Part shown: positions 8,962-17,950 of the stretch, in pieces
How positions within the stretch are numbered: position 1 is the stretch's first letter
How the letters are laid out: each line of letters starts with the position of its first letter
DNA from: Myxococcota bacterium
Lineage (GTDB): Bacteria > Myxococcota > UBA727 > JABDBI01
Length of the DNA: 64,000 nucleotides
Assembly: GCA_040387835.1 (NCBI GenBank)
Contig: JAZKCZ010000002.1
Coordinates: forward strand, 247,074-311,073
Direction: 5' to 3'
Notes under the pieces: model-generated
Told to the model about the DNA's origin: nothing
The model's input: the letters and a program-made list of their open reading frames with translations, nothing else
Database searches by the model: none
Made by a program: the position numbers and the translations under genes

Positions 8962-10190
8962 TGAGCTTTTCGCGTACTTATTTTGCTTGGGGCATCGCCG
9001 CGCTGTTCTACTGTTTTCAGTATGTCCTGCGCGTTTTGCCCGCAAATATAGAACCCGAACTACGCTCCGAATTTGGGCTGACCGCACATGAATTTGGTGC
9101 GGTTGGCTCTTTTACGATTTACGCTTACGCGCTGATGCAAATTCCGGTGGGCATCCTGGTTGACCGGCTAGGTCTTAAAAAAGTTTTGCTCTCATCGGTC
9201 GCAATATGCGTTTTAGGTGCGTTTGCGATGGCTTTCGCGACTGACCTTGCTGGCATCCTTGCCTCTCGGGTATTGATTGGCATCGGCTCGGCCAGTGCTT
9301 TCATGTCGGCACTCAAAATAGCAGCGGATTATTTACCCTTAGGAAGGCGCGGCCTGCTGATGGGCGCGACTTTGACCCTAGGCGTGATGGGTGCCATTTT
9401 GACAGGCTCTTACTTAGTGCATTTGATTGCATTGAGTGGATGGCGTTCTTTGACGATGACGCTTGGATTTTTAGGCATTGCCCTGTTTGTGCTAACGTTC
9501 ATAGGCGTTAATCTCAAATCGACGAACAAAACATCGGCCGCATTCAGATGGAGCGATTTGGTTTCTATCCTGAAAAATCGGCCGGTCATGACTTATGCGA
9601 TCTTGGCCATAGGTGTTTATACGCCGCTTTCCGTATTGGCAGATCTATGGGGGCCGGCGTTTCTGATGCAAAAATACGAGCTCACTCAGGCAGAGGCTTC
9701 TTTTAACACGACGCTTTTGTTTGCGGGCCTCGGCATTGGTAGTTTGATTCTTCCGGCGTTATGCGAAAAATGGAACTGCTTAGATTTCGCCATCCAGTTT
9801 TGTAGTTTTGCCATTCTTATTTTGTTTGGCTTATTGCTTTTTGGGCCGGTGATGCCACAGATTATTTTGCGCACCGGGCTGATTTTAATTGGTATTTGTT
9901 GCGGTGCGGAGATGATGTGTTTCACTGGCGCAGTGCAATTTACGACAGCGAGCAACTCAGGCCTCACCCTTGGTGTGGTGAATACCCTGAACATGCTAGG
10001 CGGCGCCTTGCTGCAACACTCGATCGGCTATTTGCTTGACTGGCAATGGCAAGGTCTCGTTGACCCTAAGGGTATTCGCTTGTATGATACCGAACAATTT
10101 GTGGTTGCGTTATCGTTGCTCTTGTCAGTTATCGCACTGTGTTGCTTGCTGTCATTGAGCCTAAAGAGGAGAGTGTTCAATGGCCGATAA
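8961..10190 (+). CDS. MFS transporter
   Basis: This 409-residue carrier has twelve hydrophobic segments and the major facilitator signature between helices 2 and 3 (GILVDRLGLKKVLL). Residues such as AWGIAALFYCFQYVLRVLP at the N-terminus recall the anion:cation symporter/UhpT-like and proline/betaine-like branches, but no substrate can be assigned. Its ATG overlaps the hppA stop (TAATG), and its last 11 bases overlap the E2 gene, so hppA, this gene, the E2 gene and lipA form one plus-strand run. Confidence 0.85.
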   Translation: MSFSRTYFAWGIAALFYCFQYVLRVLPANIEPELRSEFGLTAHEFGAVGSFTIYAYALMQIPVGILVDRLGLKKVLLSSVAICVLGAFAMAFATDLAGILASRVLIGIGSASAFMSALKIAADYLPLGRRGLLMGATLTLGVMGAILTGSYLVHLIALSGWRSLTMTLGFLGIALFVLTFIGVNLKSTNKTSAAFRWSDLVSILKNRPVMTYAILAIGVYTPLSVLADLWGPAFLMQKYELTQAEASFNTTLLFAGLGIGSLILPALCEKWNCLDFAIQFCSFAILILFGLLLFGPVMPQIILRTGLILIGICCGAEMMCFTGAVQFTTASNSGLTLGVVNTLNMLGGALLQHSIGYLLDWQWQGLVDPKGIRLYDTEQFVVALSLLLSVIALCCLLSLSLKRRVFNGR

Positions 10191-11472
10191 GATCATCATG
10201 CCGCAGCTGGGCGAATCGATTGCAGAAGGAACCATCGTTAAATGGCTAAAAGCGCCAGGCGATGCCGTCAAAAAAGACGAAAACGTTCTGTTAATCTCCA
10301 CCGATAAAGTGGAAGCAGAGATTCCATCGCCATCCGCTGGCGTGCTATTGGACATCGCAGTCGGTCCAGGCGAAACCGTTGCGGTCGGAACAGTCTTAGG
10401 TACAGTTGGAGCAGCCGGCGAATCCACTTCGAAAGCTGCACCCGCGACAAAAGAAGTACCTAAAGACGAGGTGCCTGGCAGCAAACCTCAACCGGCGGTG
10501 GCGGCTGCACCCCAACCTGACGCGCCTGTAAAAGCGCCCGTTGCCGAAGTGACCACAGATATCGAGTCAGACCGGTTTCTATCACCCCTGGTAAAAAAGA
10601 TAGCTTCCGAAAATCAGCTATCGCCCGAGGCTTTGGACCAAATCCCCGGCACTGGCCGCGACGGACGTTTAACCAAGAACGACCTTCTCAGTTTCATATC
10701 AACTGGCGCCCAAACAACGCCTCCGGTTGCAGCGCCGAAAGCTGCCCCAGCACAAATGGGCCCTGGCACAACGACCAAACCAGTTTCAACCATGAGGCGT
10801 GTCATCATGGAAAACATGGTCGCGTCTAAGCGCACCAGTGCCCACGTCACCACTTTCTTCGAAGTCGACTATACGCAAATCGATAAAGTCAGAGCCGCTC
10901 ATAAAGATCGTTTCAAAAGCGAAGAAGGCGTTGCACTAACTTATACGACCTTCCTATCGGCCGCCCTCTGCGAAGTCTTAAAACGCCATCCGTATATCAA
11001 CGCTGAAATTAAAGGCGACCAAATTCTGTTTAAGAAAGAGGTTCACCTGGGCATTGCTGTGGCGATTGAACAGCCTGAGCCAGGCCTTATGGTACCGGTT
11101 ATTCGCAATGCTGACCAAATGAACCTCAGAGGTCTTGCACGCGCAATCGCCGATATGGCTGCTCGCGTTCGAACCAAGAAGATTAAGCCAGATGAACTCT
11201 CTGGGGGATCGTTTACGCTGACCAACCCCGGCAACTACGGTGCGGTTATCGGAACGCCAATCATCAATCAACCTCAAGTTGCTATTTTAGGCGTCGGCCA
11301 GATTAAGAAACAAGCCGTTGTAATTGAACACGAAGGCTCAGACATGATTGCCATCCGCAATCGTGGTTGGCTATCTCTGTCTTTTGATCACCGCCTCATC
11401 GATGGCGCCACTGCCGATGTATTTATGGCCGATTTGAAAAAAACGTTGGAGACATGGTCAGCGAACCCTTAG
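10180..11472 (+). CDS. 2-oxoacid dehydrogenase E2 (dihydrolipoamide acyltransferase), probably succinyltransferase
   Basis: This is the core subunit of a 2-oxoacid dehydrogenase complex. Domains in order: lipoyl domain (residues 1-77, lipoylated K43 in TDKVEAEIP), Ala/Pro-rich linker, E3/E1-binding domain (about 128-165, PGTGRDGRLTKNDL), linker, and catalytic acyltransferase domain (about 200-430) ending in the active-site motif DHRLIDG. The sequence SIAEGTIVKWLK is typical of SucB-type proteins, but branched-chain and pyruvate E2s are close relatives and no E1 or E3 gene is in the window. AGGAG precedes the ATG at good spacing. lipA, which makes the lipoyl cofactor, overlaps its 3' end. Confidence 0.9.
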   Translation: MADKIIMPQLGESIAEGTIVKWLKAPGDAVKKDENVLLISTDKVEAEIPSPSAGVLLDIAVGPGETVAVGTVLGTVGAAGESTSKAAPATKEVPKDEVPGSKPQPAVAAAPQPDAPVKAPVAEVTTDIESDRFLSPLVKKIASENQLSPEALDQIPGTGRDGRLTKNDLLSFISTGAQTTPPVAAPKAAPAQMGPGTTTKPVSTMRRVIMENMVASKRTSAHVTTFFEVDYTQIDKVRAAHKDRFKSEEGVALTYTTFLSAALCEVLKRHPYINAEIKGDQILFKKEVHLGIAVAIEQPEPGLMVPVIRNADQMNLRGLARAIADMAARVRTKKIKPDELSGGSFTLTNPGNYGAVIGTPIINQPQVAILGVGQIKKQAVVIEHEGSDMIAIRNRGWLSLSFDHRLIDGATADVFMADLKKTLETWSANP

Positions 11473-12317
11473 TCACCATTCAAAGACCCGATTGGTTACG
11501 GGTTAAAGCTCCAACCGGTGAGAATTATCAACGCCTACAAGCTTTAATCCGCACCAAGCGTCTCAATACCGTTTGTTCCTCAGCATCTTGCCCCAACATG
11601 GGTGAATGCTGGGAGCTCGGCACAGCAACCTTTATGATCTTAGGTCGGATCTGCACGCGTGCTTGCAGATTTTGCGACGTGGATTCCTATTCTCGCCCTG
11701 GCCCTGTTGACTTGGAAGAACCTAAGCGTCTGGCGGAAGCTATTGAAGCCATGGATTTAAAACACGCCGTCTTAACATCGGTCACCCGAGACGATTTGTC
11801 TGATGGCGGTGCCGGGCACTTTGTTCGCTGCCTGGAAGAAATCCGAAAACGAATGCCGAGCATTACGCTGGAAGTATTGGTACCCGATTTCAAAGGCGTC
11901 AAAGCAGATGTCGACACGGTTTTAGCAGCCCAGCCGGAAGTGTTTAATCACAATCTGGAAACGGTCGAAGAACTAACTCCACGCATTCGCTCTGGCGCAA
12001 AATACCGCCGTTCTTTGGAAGTTTTGCAATACGCGAAATCCAAAGCGCCACATATTAAGACTAAAAGCGGCCTCATGCTTGGCCTTGGCGAGACAAATGA
12101 GCAGATTAAGCAAAGCTTAAAAGATTTGCGTGAACATCAAGTAGACATGATTACTATGGGCCAATACTTACGCCCTAGCAGCTTTCACCATGAAGTAATG
12201 CGCTACGCCACTCCAGAAGAATTCGGCGAGCTAGGCGCCTACGCTCGCAGCCTAGGCTTTTGGCGAGTAGAAAGCGGCCCTCTCGTCCGCTCCAGCTACC
12301 ACGCCCGCTTGGATTAA
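11454..12317 (+). CDS. lipA: lipoyl synthase
   Basis: This radical S-adenosylmethionine enzyme inserts two sulfurs into protein-bound octanoyl groups. Both Fe-S clusters are visible: the auxiliary cluster C41, C46 and C52 (CSSASCPNMGEC) and the radical cluster C67, C71 and C74 (CTRACRFC). The conserved C-terminal RSSYHA, which supplies the serine ligand of the auxiliary cluster, is present. It overlaps the E2 gene by 19 bases, matching its job of activating that subunit. No lipB (octanoyltransferase) is found in the window. The stop is interlocked with that of lspA. Confidence 0.98.
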   Translation: MVSEPLVTIQRPDWLRVKAPTGENYQRLQALIRTKRLNTVCSSASCPNMGECWELGTATFMILGRICTRACRFCDVDSYSRPGPVDLEEPKRLAEAIEAMDLKHAVLTSVTRDDLSDGGAGHFVRCLEEIRKRMPSITLEVLVPDFKGVKADVDTVLAAQPEVFNHNLETVEELTPRIRSGAKYRRSLEVLQYAKSKAPHIKTKSGLMLGLGETNEQIKQSLKDLREHQVDMITMGQYLRPSSFHHEVMRYATPEEFGELGAYARSLGFWRVESGPLVRSSYHARLD

Positions 12318-12853
12318 GCCTTTTTAGAATAAAACGAATGCGCAAATATGCCGATGGCACCAACAACAATCGCCGAATCGGCAATGTTAAACGTTGGCCA
12401 GTGTGACCCTGCATAGCCCAGGAAAGCGGCGTGCACATCCAAGAAGTCAATCACATACCCAAGACGCATTCGGTCAATCAGATTTCCAATGGCACCGCCC
12501 ATAATAAGCGAAAAAGACACCAAAATTAAACGGTCCGGGTTTTTTAACCTGAAATACCAAACCAAGAAGAACAACGATGCAACAATACTCACCGTTGTCA
12601 AAAGCGGCTTTCGAATCCAGTCAGGAATCGAGCTGGTAATACTAAATGCCGCTGCCGGATTTTCTTTATAAATTAAATTAAAAACCTTTGGGATAACCGT
12701 GATTTCTTTAAAGGGATAAAATTGCCCCGGCGAGAATTCATAGGCAAGATTCCGTTGCGCCCAGACCTTGGTTGCCTGATCCGAGGCAATACAAAAGAAA
12801 GCAATGCCTACCAAAAGTAAAATTCGATTTCTTAAACTTGCTTGCATAAGCAT
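12314..12853 (-). CDS. lspA: lipoprotein signal peptidase (signal peptidase II)
   Basis: This four-helix inner-membrane aspartic protease cleaves the signal peptides of lipidated prolipoproteins, of which several are encoded in this window. Catalytic Asp residues lie in YVIDFLDV and FNIADSA; the conserved NPAAAFS and GNLIDR segments are also present. The frame stays open for 60 codons upstream, but that stretch is polar, overlaps birA and is not family-like, so a Met at 12853 (or 12847) is taken as the start, giving about 180 residues. The short spacer to divergent birA (35 bases) would have to carry both promoters. Confidence 0.95.
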   Translation of the reverse strand: MLMQASLRNRILLLVGIAFFCIASDQATKVWAQRNLAYEFSPGQFYPFKEITVIPKVFNLIYKENPAAAFSITSSIPDWIRKPLLTTVSIVASLFFLVWYFRLKNPDRLILVSFSLIMGGAIGNLIDRMRLGYVIDFLDVHAAFLGYAGSHWPTFNIADSAIVVGAIGIFAHSFYSKKA

Positions 12854-12888
12854 TTGACTATCATGGTGAAGTTCAGCAAACAACCTAC

Positions 12889-13560
12889 ATGTTTGCTCGA
12901 AAACACTTGGCCGAATGCGACTCGACCAATGCCGTTGCACTAACATGGGCCGATAATGGGGCGCCACATAAAAGCCTGGTGACATGCGACAGTCAAACAC
13001 ATGGCAAAGGCCGTGGCGGTCGTATCTGGTCACACTACCTAGGCGGGCTCGCCTGCTCTTTTATTCTGCGGCCAAAAATTGAAATCCATCAGGTTTCTCA
13101 AATCACCTTGGTGACCGCCGCCGCTTTGTTGCAAGCCTTTGAATCATTGCATTTGAACGCCTTAGTCAAATGGCCGAACGATTTATTACTACCGGACAGC
13201 CGCAAATTCGCAGGGATTCTCACCGAGGCACATAGCACAGCCAATATTATCGACGTGGTTATCGTAGGCATCGGGCTGAACGTTCAACGGCTCGTTGGTT
13301 CGCCGCCAGAGTATGGTTTTTTGTCTGATATCGGTTACATGGGCAATAAGTCGGACTTGCTAGAGTCCATTTTGGATTCACTGGAGTTTCATTTCGACCA
13401 TTTGGATAGGGCTGGGCATTTCAGCTTTTGCTTGAATTATTTAAAAGGCCGCTCAGCCACTTTAGGCAAGGCCGTAGCCGGCGGAATTGCTTTAGATTTC
13501 AATTCAGACGGATCGCTTCTGGTGCAAGACGCACAAGGCAAAGTGTCTACTTTATATTAA
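12889..13560 (+). CDS. birA: biotin--[acetyl-CoA-carboxylase] ligase (class I, no DNA-binding domain)
   Basis: This enzyme activates biotin as biotinyl-AMP and attaches it to the carboxylase carrier protein. The 223 residues contain only the catalytic and short C-terminal domains; the helix-turn-helix repressor domain of E. coli BirA is absent. Motifs seen are STNAV near residue 12, HGKGRGGRIW for biotinyl-AMP binding, VKWPNDLLL, GILTE and GIGLNV. Divergent from lspA; its stop interlocks with that of the following thioredoxin-fold gene. Confidence 0.93.
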   Translation: MFARKHLAECDSTNAVALTWADNGAPHKSLVTCDSQTHGKGRGGRIWSHYLGGLACSFILRPKIEIHQVSQITLVTAAALLQAFESLHLNALVKWPNDLLLPDSRKFAGILTEAHSTANIIDVVIVGIGLNVQRLVGSPPEYGFLSDIGYMGNKSDLLESILDSLEFHFDHLDRAGHFSFCLNYLKGRSATLGKAVAGGIALDFNSDGSLLVQDAQGKVSTLY

Positions 13561-14057
13561 AGCCACTTGATTGAGCAGCCTATGGAATGCTGTTGATTCG
13601 CAGGGGGCGGTTGGTCGTTCAACAAGCCTTTTATGGCTGATTCCAAGTCTTTAAACCAACCATGATAATAAAGCTTTCTTTCTGCATCAAACAAGAACAA
13701 GTCGGGCGTACATACCGCATCGAATGATTTTGCGACTTCCTGAGTGGCATCTATTAAATAAGGAAACCGATAATTTTTGTGGCGCCAATGCTGCAGCAGC
13801 GACGCTGGCGAATCATCTGGGTATTTTTCCGCGTCATTGGAACAGATAGCAACCACTTGCAAACCATCAATATCAGCCAACCCCAAAAGCTCATCTTCAA
13901 TCGCCTTCACATAAGGGCAATGCTTACAAATAAAAGCCACGAGTAGAGCCTTCTTCCCCGAAAAGTCAGCCAGGGAATAAGTCTTGCCATCCACCGATGA
14001 CAGCGTAAAAGACGGACAAGGTGTGCCCAGGGGTAAATCGTGAGATGAAAGCGCCAT
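13557..14057 (-). CDS. thioredoxin-fold redox protein (AhpC/TSA-like, CxxC)
   Basis: This 166-residue cytoplasmic thioredoxin-fold protein has the active-site motif FICKHCPYVK (CxxC) near residue 43 and ends with GCSIKWL, a combination characteristic of a widespread thioredoxin-like family of unknown partner (usual form FICNHCPYV...GCSIKW). It has no signal peptide. The gene is divergent from glpX with 26 bases between starts. Confidence 0.88.
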   Translation of the reverse strand: MALSSHDLPLGTPCPSFTLSSVDGKTYSLADFSGKKALLVAFICKHCPYVKAIEDELLGLADIDGLQVVAICSNDAEKYPDDSPASLLQHWRHKNYRFPYLIDATQEVAKSFDAVCTPDLFLFDAERKLYYHGWFKDLESAIKGLLNDQPPPANQQHSIGCSIKWL

Positions 14058-14083
14058 ATGCCACCAAGATATAGGAGACTAAT

Positions 14084-15049
14084 ATGGATCGCAACCTCGC
14101 ACTTGAAGTGATTCGCGTGACCGAAGCCGCAGCATTATCAGCCGCTCGCTTAATGGGTCGCGGCGAAAAAGATGCTGCGGACCAAGCAGCGGTCAGCGCT
14201 ATGCGCAGCGCGTTTGAAAGCATTTGGATTCGGGGCACCGTGGTTATCGGTGAGGGCGAACGCGACGAAGCGCCCATGCTTTTTATTGGCGAAAAAGTTG
14301 GCAAGGGCGATTTGGCGGATCCGGAAGTCGATATCGCGGTAGATCCGCTCGAAGGAACTAACCTTTGTGCCTATGGCAGACCAAACGCAATTTCCGTAAT
14401 TGCCATGGCAGAAAAAGGCAAACTGCTCCACGCACCTGATACTTACATGTCCAAAATCGCTGTCGGACCAGCCGCTAGAGGCGTTGTTAACCTGGACAAA
14501 TCTCCAACCGACAACTTGAAGGCCATTGCGGATGCCAAAGGCGTTTATGTCGAAGATTTAACCGCCGTTATCTTAGAGCGAGACAGACATAACGATTTGA
14601 TTGCTGAAGTTAGGAAGGCCGGCGCGCGGGTTCACTTGATTTCCGACGGAGATGTTAGCGCGGCCATTGCCACGTGTTTGCCCGATTCAGGCATCGATGT
14701 TCTATTCGGCACCGGGGGCGCACCTGAAGGTGTTTTAGCTGCGGCAGCCTTAAGATGCGTTGGCGGCGATATGCAAGCACGCCTGGTTCCCAGAAATCAG
14801 CTTGAAGAAGAACGGTGCCTAAAAATGGGGATTAAAGATATTAACCAAAAATGGCATTTGGAAGAGCTGGCAAAAGGAGACGTCATGTTTGCAGCCACCG
14901 GTGTTACTTCCGGAGATATGCTCAAAGGCGTACGCTATTTTAAAGGCGGCGCTAAAACTCATTCATTGGTGATGCGAAGCGCCACCGGCACTATTAGGTT
15001 TATTGAAACAGAACATCATTTTGACAGGAAACCTCAGTTTGGCTTTTAA
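14084..15049 (+). CDS. glpX: fructose-1,6-bisphosphatase class II
   Basis: This gluconeogenic enzyme hydrolyses fructose 1,6-bisphosphate (members may also act on sedoheptulose 1,7-bisphosphate). The 321-residue protein shows the GlpX signatures GTVVIGEGERDEAPML, VDIAVDPLEGTNLCA, ISDGDVSAAI and FGTGGAPEGVLAAAAL, covering the metal and phosphate sites. AGGAG lies at good spacing before the ATG. The 3' end overlaps the next gene by about 11 bases. Confidence 0.97.
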   Translation: MDRNLALEVIRVTEAAALSAARLMGRGEKDAADQAAVSAMRSAFESIWIRGTVVIGEGERDEAPMLFIGEKVGKGDLADPEVDIAVDPLEGTNLCAYGRPNAISVIAMAEKGKLLHAPDTYMSKIAVGPAARGVVNLDKSPTDNLKAIADAKGVYVEDLTAVILERDRHNDLIAEVRKAGARVHLISDGDVSAAIATCLPDSGIDVLFGTGGAPEGVLAAAALRCVGGDMQARLVPRNQLEEERCLKMGIKDINQKWHLEELAKGDVMFAATGVTSGDMLKGVRYFKGGAKTHSLVMRSATGTIRFIETEHHFDRKPQFGF

Positions 15050-16007
15050 TCGTACTCAAATTGCAATCCAAGATATTTTAACACGGCACAAGTCTACGGG
15101 TGAGCCCGTCGATCGGCTAATCCGAGAAATCGCTCGCGGCAGAGGGCTTGGCTCTAGAGAGCGCCGGGAAGTTGCCGACGAAGTATTCTCAGGCCTCAGG
15201 CAAAAACCCTGGCCTGAATGGTTTAATAAACGTCTACAAAAAGAATACGGCACCAACTACCCTGCCCTCGAGCACTCTCTTAGGCAACGCGCAAAGCCAG
15301 TCTTAGCAGTCGATATTCGGCAGAGTACTGCCCAGGCGATCGGTCAAAAATTGCAGGCCTTGGCGGTACCCTTCACGCCTTCGAAATTGTCATCTCGCGC
15401 TTTGATTTTAGAGACAGACTCTGTCGATTTGAAAGACTTGCCCGGCTGTTGGTGGATGGATGACGGCAGCCAATACATCGCAGAGCAAATCAAAGGAACA
15501 CCGGAGGACCGGATATTAGATCTCTGCGCAGGCGCAGGCGGTAAAACGCGCATTTTGCTAGCTACGGGTGCAAAAGTCACCATGGCGGACAATAACGATA
15601 AACGCCTGGCTCATATTGATGGCGTTCAACGCGTCGTTGCGGACGGTCGCACATTTAAATCCAACTCCCAGTTCGATTGGATTCTAATTGATGCGCCATG
15701 CTCAGGTACCGGCACTCTCAGGCATGCTCCAGATCTATTCGGACGGTTAAAAGAAGAAGACCTGAAGCAATATGTTAAGCTGCAAAACGAGCTTGTCGCC
15801 AATGCAAAAACCCTCCTCAGCGAAACAGGCAAACTGATTTATGCCACCTGCTCTTTACTGGAAGAGGAAAACCATCGAAGCTTCGAGGAACTTGAACTTG
15901 TCAGCAGCAGGCAACTTTTACCCTCTGTAGAGGGATGTGACGGTTTTTACATTGCCGTATTTACAAAGCAACCGGAACGATACAACCAATCGGCGCCGTC
16001 GAAGTGA
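15039..16007 (+). CDS. RsmB/NOP-family RNA m5C methyltransferase, short form
   Basis: This S-adenosylmethionine-dependent enzyme methylates cytosine in RNA, probably 16S rRNA. It has the cofactor loop LDLCAGAGGKTRILL, the motif IV sequence DAPCSGTG and the motif VI sequence YATCSLLEEEN; the two cysteines in these motifs are the release and nucleophilic residues. At about 322 residues it is shorter than E. coli RsmB (about 430), and its N-terminal NusB-like region is reduced. The start is taken as TTG at 15039 because AGGA at 15026-15029 is well placed; an upstream TTG (15003) lies deep in glpX. Its 3' end overlaps the convergent secreted-protein gene by 47 bases. Confidence 0.85.
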   Translation: MAFNRTQIAIQDILTRHKSTGEPVDRLIREIARGRGLGSRERREVADEVFSGLRQKPWPEWFNKRLQKEYGTNYPALEHSLRQRAKPVLAVDIRQSTAQAIGQKLQALAVPFTPSKLSSRALILETDSVDLKDLPGCWWMDDGSQYIAEQIKGTPEDRILDLCAGAGGKTRILLATGAKVTMADNNDKRLAHIDGVQRVVADGRTFKSNSQFDWILIDAPCSGTGTLRHAPDLFGRLKEEDLKQYVKLQNELVANAKTLLSETGKLIYATCSLLEEENHRSFEELELVSSRQLLPSVEGCDGFYIAVFTKQPERYNQSAPSK

Positions 16008-16317
16008 TTTTGACAAATCCTGGTGCGCACTTGCCGTCATCTCCTGGCCCAGCGCAAGATCCCTTTTCTTGTCCAAACATGGCGACGCCATCCATTTGTA
16101 AAGAGACAAATGAACCTGGGCTTCCCCAACCGGAAATAAAGTATGGTGTCACTGAAACACAAAGCGATCGTGTGGGCCCCCGCATGGGTTGATTGGGTCC
16201 GGTTAATTGATTGATTGCATCGGCAGGGGTCTTGATAGCCGCTAAACCACTCGCACTGGACAAAGCCAGTAAGCTTGCTGCAGAAATTGACTTTTTGATC
16301 TTGGAACTAATTGTCAT
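15961..16317 (-). CDS. small secreted protein, unknown function
   Basis: A 118-residue protein starting with a clear Sec signal peptide (KIKKSISAASLLALSSASGLA, cleavage after about residue 27). The mature part has four cysteines and a Gly/Pro-rich character (GWGSPGSF, GPGDDGKC). A strong ribosome binding site (TAAGGAG) sits six bases before the ATG, which supports it as a real gene despite a 47-base overlap with the 3' end of the convergent methyltransferase gene. I do not recognise a family. Confidence 0.65.
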   Translation of the reverse strand: MTISSKIKKSISAASLLALSSASGLAAIKTPADAINQLTGPNQPMRGPTRSLCVSVTPYFISGWGSPGSFVSLQMDGVAMFGQEKGSCAGPGDDGKCAPGFVKITSTAPIGCIVPVAL

Positions 16318-16352
16318 GGGTTTCTCCTTATTCCCACGTAATAGGAGAGCTC

Positions 16353-17405
16353 ATGAAGTTTTGGCCGTACGAAGAAGTTTTATTCAAAGCCACTGATCTC
16401 AGTAGAGGCCAATTTGCATTAGAATGTCCTTGGCTCACGAGCGAGTTCGAAGTGGTGCCAAACTCAAAAAACTTCCAGGCTTTAACGAGCCATATCGATA
16501 AACCAACGCTAAGCCCAGACCTTGCAGAGCTTTGGGCTGGCCTGAGTACCCTACCCATCGTGTACCACCTTCCCCGCCTTTACCCGTTTGGAACCGATGC
16601 ACATTTTGCTAAAGAAGTGCTCGCCTGCGAGTCGCCTTCTAGCTGCGCACAAAGTTTAGGCATCGAAGCTGACGCGTTTTTTGAGAAAGAGTGGACATGG
16701 GATCACGATGCAATTTTAAAAATGGCTGCCATAGGAGATTGTGCTTTCTATGACCCTATAACTTTATTAAGTATTGCGAGACGATTTCACTATTTGGACT
16801 GCTCAGATAATAAAATCGATGAGCTCTATCAAAAAGTTGCATCCATACAAGATATCCCAACGCGAAAGCAGGCGCTCGCCACGCTCGTCAGACAAAATCA
16901 CTATGTAACTGAGCAATGCCAATCTTCGCTGGAGCCGGCCATGGATCTCGCCGGGTCTGCAGCTCAAGACCTAGCGTCATTCATGAACGCTGAACGAGGT
17001 CATGACAAACTTTTAGGGCGCAGCCTTTTAGCTTTAAATGCGCAGTCGCCAAGTTGGGCCGCACTTGATGCCACGCAGGCACTGATGAACATACTGCGAG
17101 TTTCAGCCGAAAAAAACTTTTTAGCCTTCTGCATCAATCTGGACTTTTTTGAAAAGCCTCAATTTAAAGAGAAAGATGGCCTGGCAGAGCTATTGGAGAA
17201 CTCCGCCGAATTTACCGCGGCTAAATCACTTCATATTCATAAAAAGATAAACGATGAAGGCGGGCACGAAAGTGTACCTCTGACGCTGCTTACGCACATG
17301 CGACCCGTTGACAAAGTTTATGCACATCAAGCATTGTGCCTAGCAGAATTAGCCTCTTTTGCGATCGCACAAATTCCCTATCAACTTGAATCATGCCTGT
17401 TTTAA
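16353..17405 (+). CDS. probable heme-oxygenase-like diiron (HDO-type) protein in the pabA-pabC operon
   Basis: This 350-residue protein is mostly helical and was not recognised by name. Its C-terminal half resembles the iron-containing redox enzymes of the heme-oxygenase-like diiron fold: an AERGHDKLL helix (E214, H217) and a second His/Asp/His cluster in SLHIHKKINDEGGH (H294 or H296, D301 or E302, H305). The last cluster is spaced slightly differently from the usual HxxxDxxH. AGGAGA before the ATG at 16353 fixes this start; the frame is open further upstream. The stop overlaps pabA by 13 bases. The context suggests a link to p-aminobenzoate or folate metabolism, but this is inference. Confidence 0.55.
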   Translation: MKFWPYEEVLFKATDLSRGQFALECPWLTSEFEVVPNSKNFQALTSHIDKPTLSPDLAELWAGLSTLPIVYHLPRLYPFGTDAHFAKEVLACESPSSCAQSLGIEADAFFEKEWTWDHDAILKMAAIGDCAFYDPITLLSIARRFHYLDCSDNKIDELYQKVASIQDIPTRKQALATLVRQNHYVTEQCQSSLEPAMDLAGSAAQDLASFMNAERGHDKLLGRSLLALNAQSPSWAALDATQALMNILRVSAEKNFLAFCINLDFFEKPQFKEKDGLAELLENSAEFTAAKSLHIHKKINDEGGHESVPLTLLTHMRPVDKVYAHQALCLAELASFAIAQIPYQLESCLF

Positions 17406-17950
17406 TGATCGAAAATCACGACTCTTTTAGTTACAATATTGTTGACTACCTAAAGCGTATCAGCCCGTCCGTTGAGGTTCGCAGCCACCTAGAAACACCT
17501 GAACTTACAGGGATAACGCATTTGATATTGGGCCCCGGGCCTGGATCGCCAAAGACTTCAGGTCTCTTAATGCAATGGCTTGATGCTGCCGTTAAAGCAG
17601 AAATTCCGACCCTAGGGATCTGCTTAGGCCACCAAGCCATTGGCGAATATTTCGGCGCAAACTTGATGAGAGCCTCTAGGGCCATTCACGGGGAGGCACA
17701 TGCTATCACGCATTGCGGCGACAGATTATTTAAAGGCCTCGCAAATCCAACGAGAGCTGCACGTTATCACTCACTTATCTTAGCCAATTTAGGCCCAAGT
17801 CTTCGCATTGATGCCTGGACTGGTGACGGCGAAATTATGGCTATTTCTCATGTCCAACTGCCGATGTTAGGCGTGCAGTTTCATCCGGAAAGCTTTTTAA
17901 GCGAACAAGGGCTGGAGCTGTTAAATAACTTTTACCAACTCTATGCTTGA
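17393..17950 (+). CDS. pabA: aminodeoxychorismate/anthranilate synthase glutamine amidotransferase subunit
   Basis: This class I glutamine amidotransferase supplies ammonia to PabB (or TrpE). The 185 residues carry the oxyanion loop GPGPGSP, the nucleophile Cys in GICLGHQ and the His-Glu pair in QFHPES. PabA and TrpG cannot be separated by sequence alone; the directly following pabC (8-base overlap) favours p-aminobenzoate synthesis as the main job, with possible dual use. The chorismate-binding partner gene, pabB, lies 21 kb away at 39440-40576. Confidence 0.92.
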   Translation: MPVLMIENHDSFSYNIVDYLKRISPSVEVRSHLETPELTGITHLILGPGPGSPKTSGLLMQWLDAAVKAEIPTLGICLGHQAIGEYFGANLMRASRAIHGEAHAITHCGDRLFKGLANPTRAARYHSLILANLGPSLRIDAWTGDGEIMAISHVQLPMLGVQFHPESFLSEQGLELLNNFYQLYA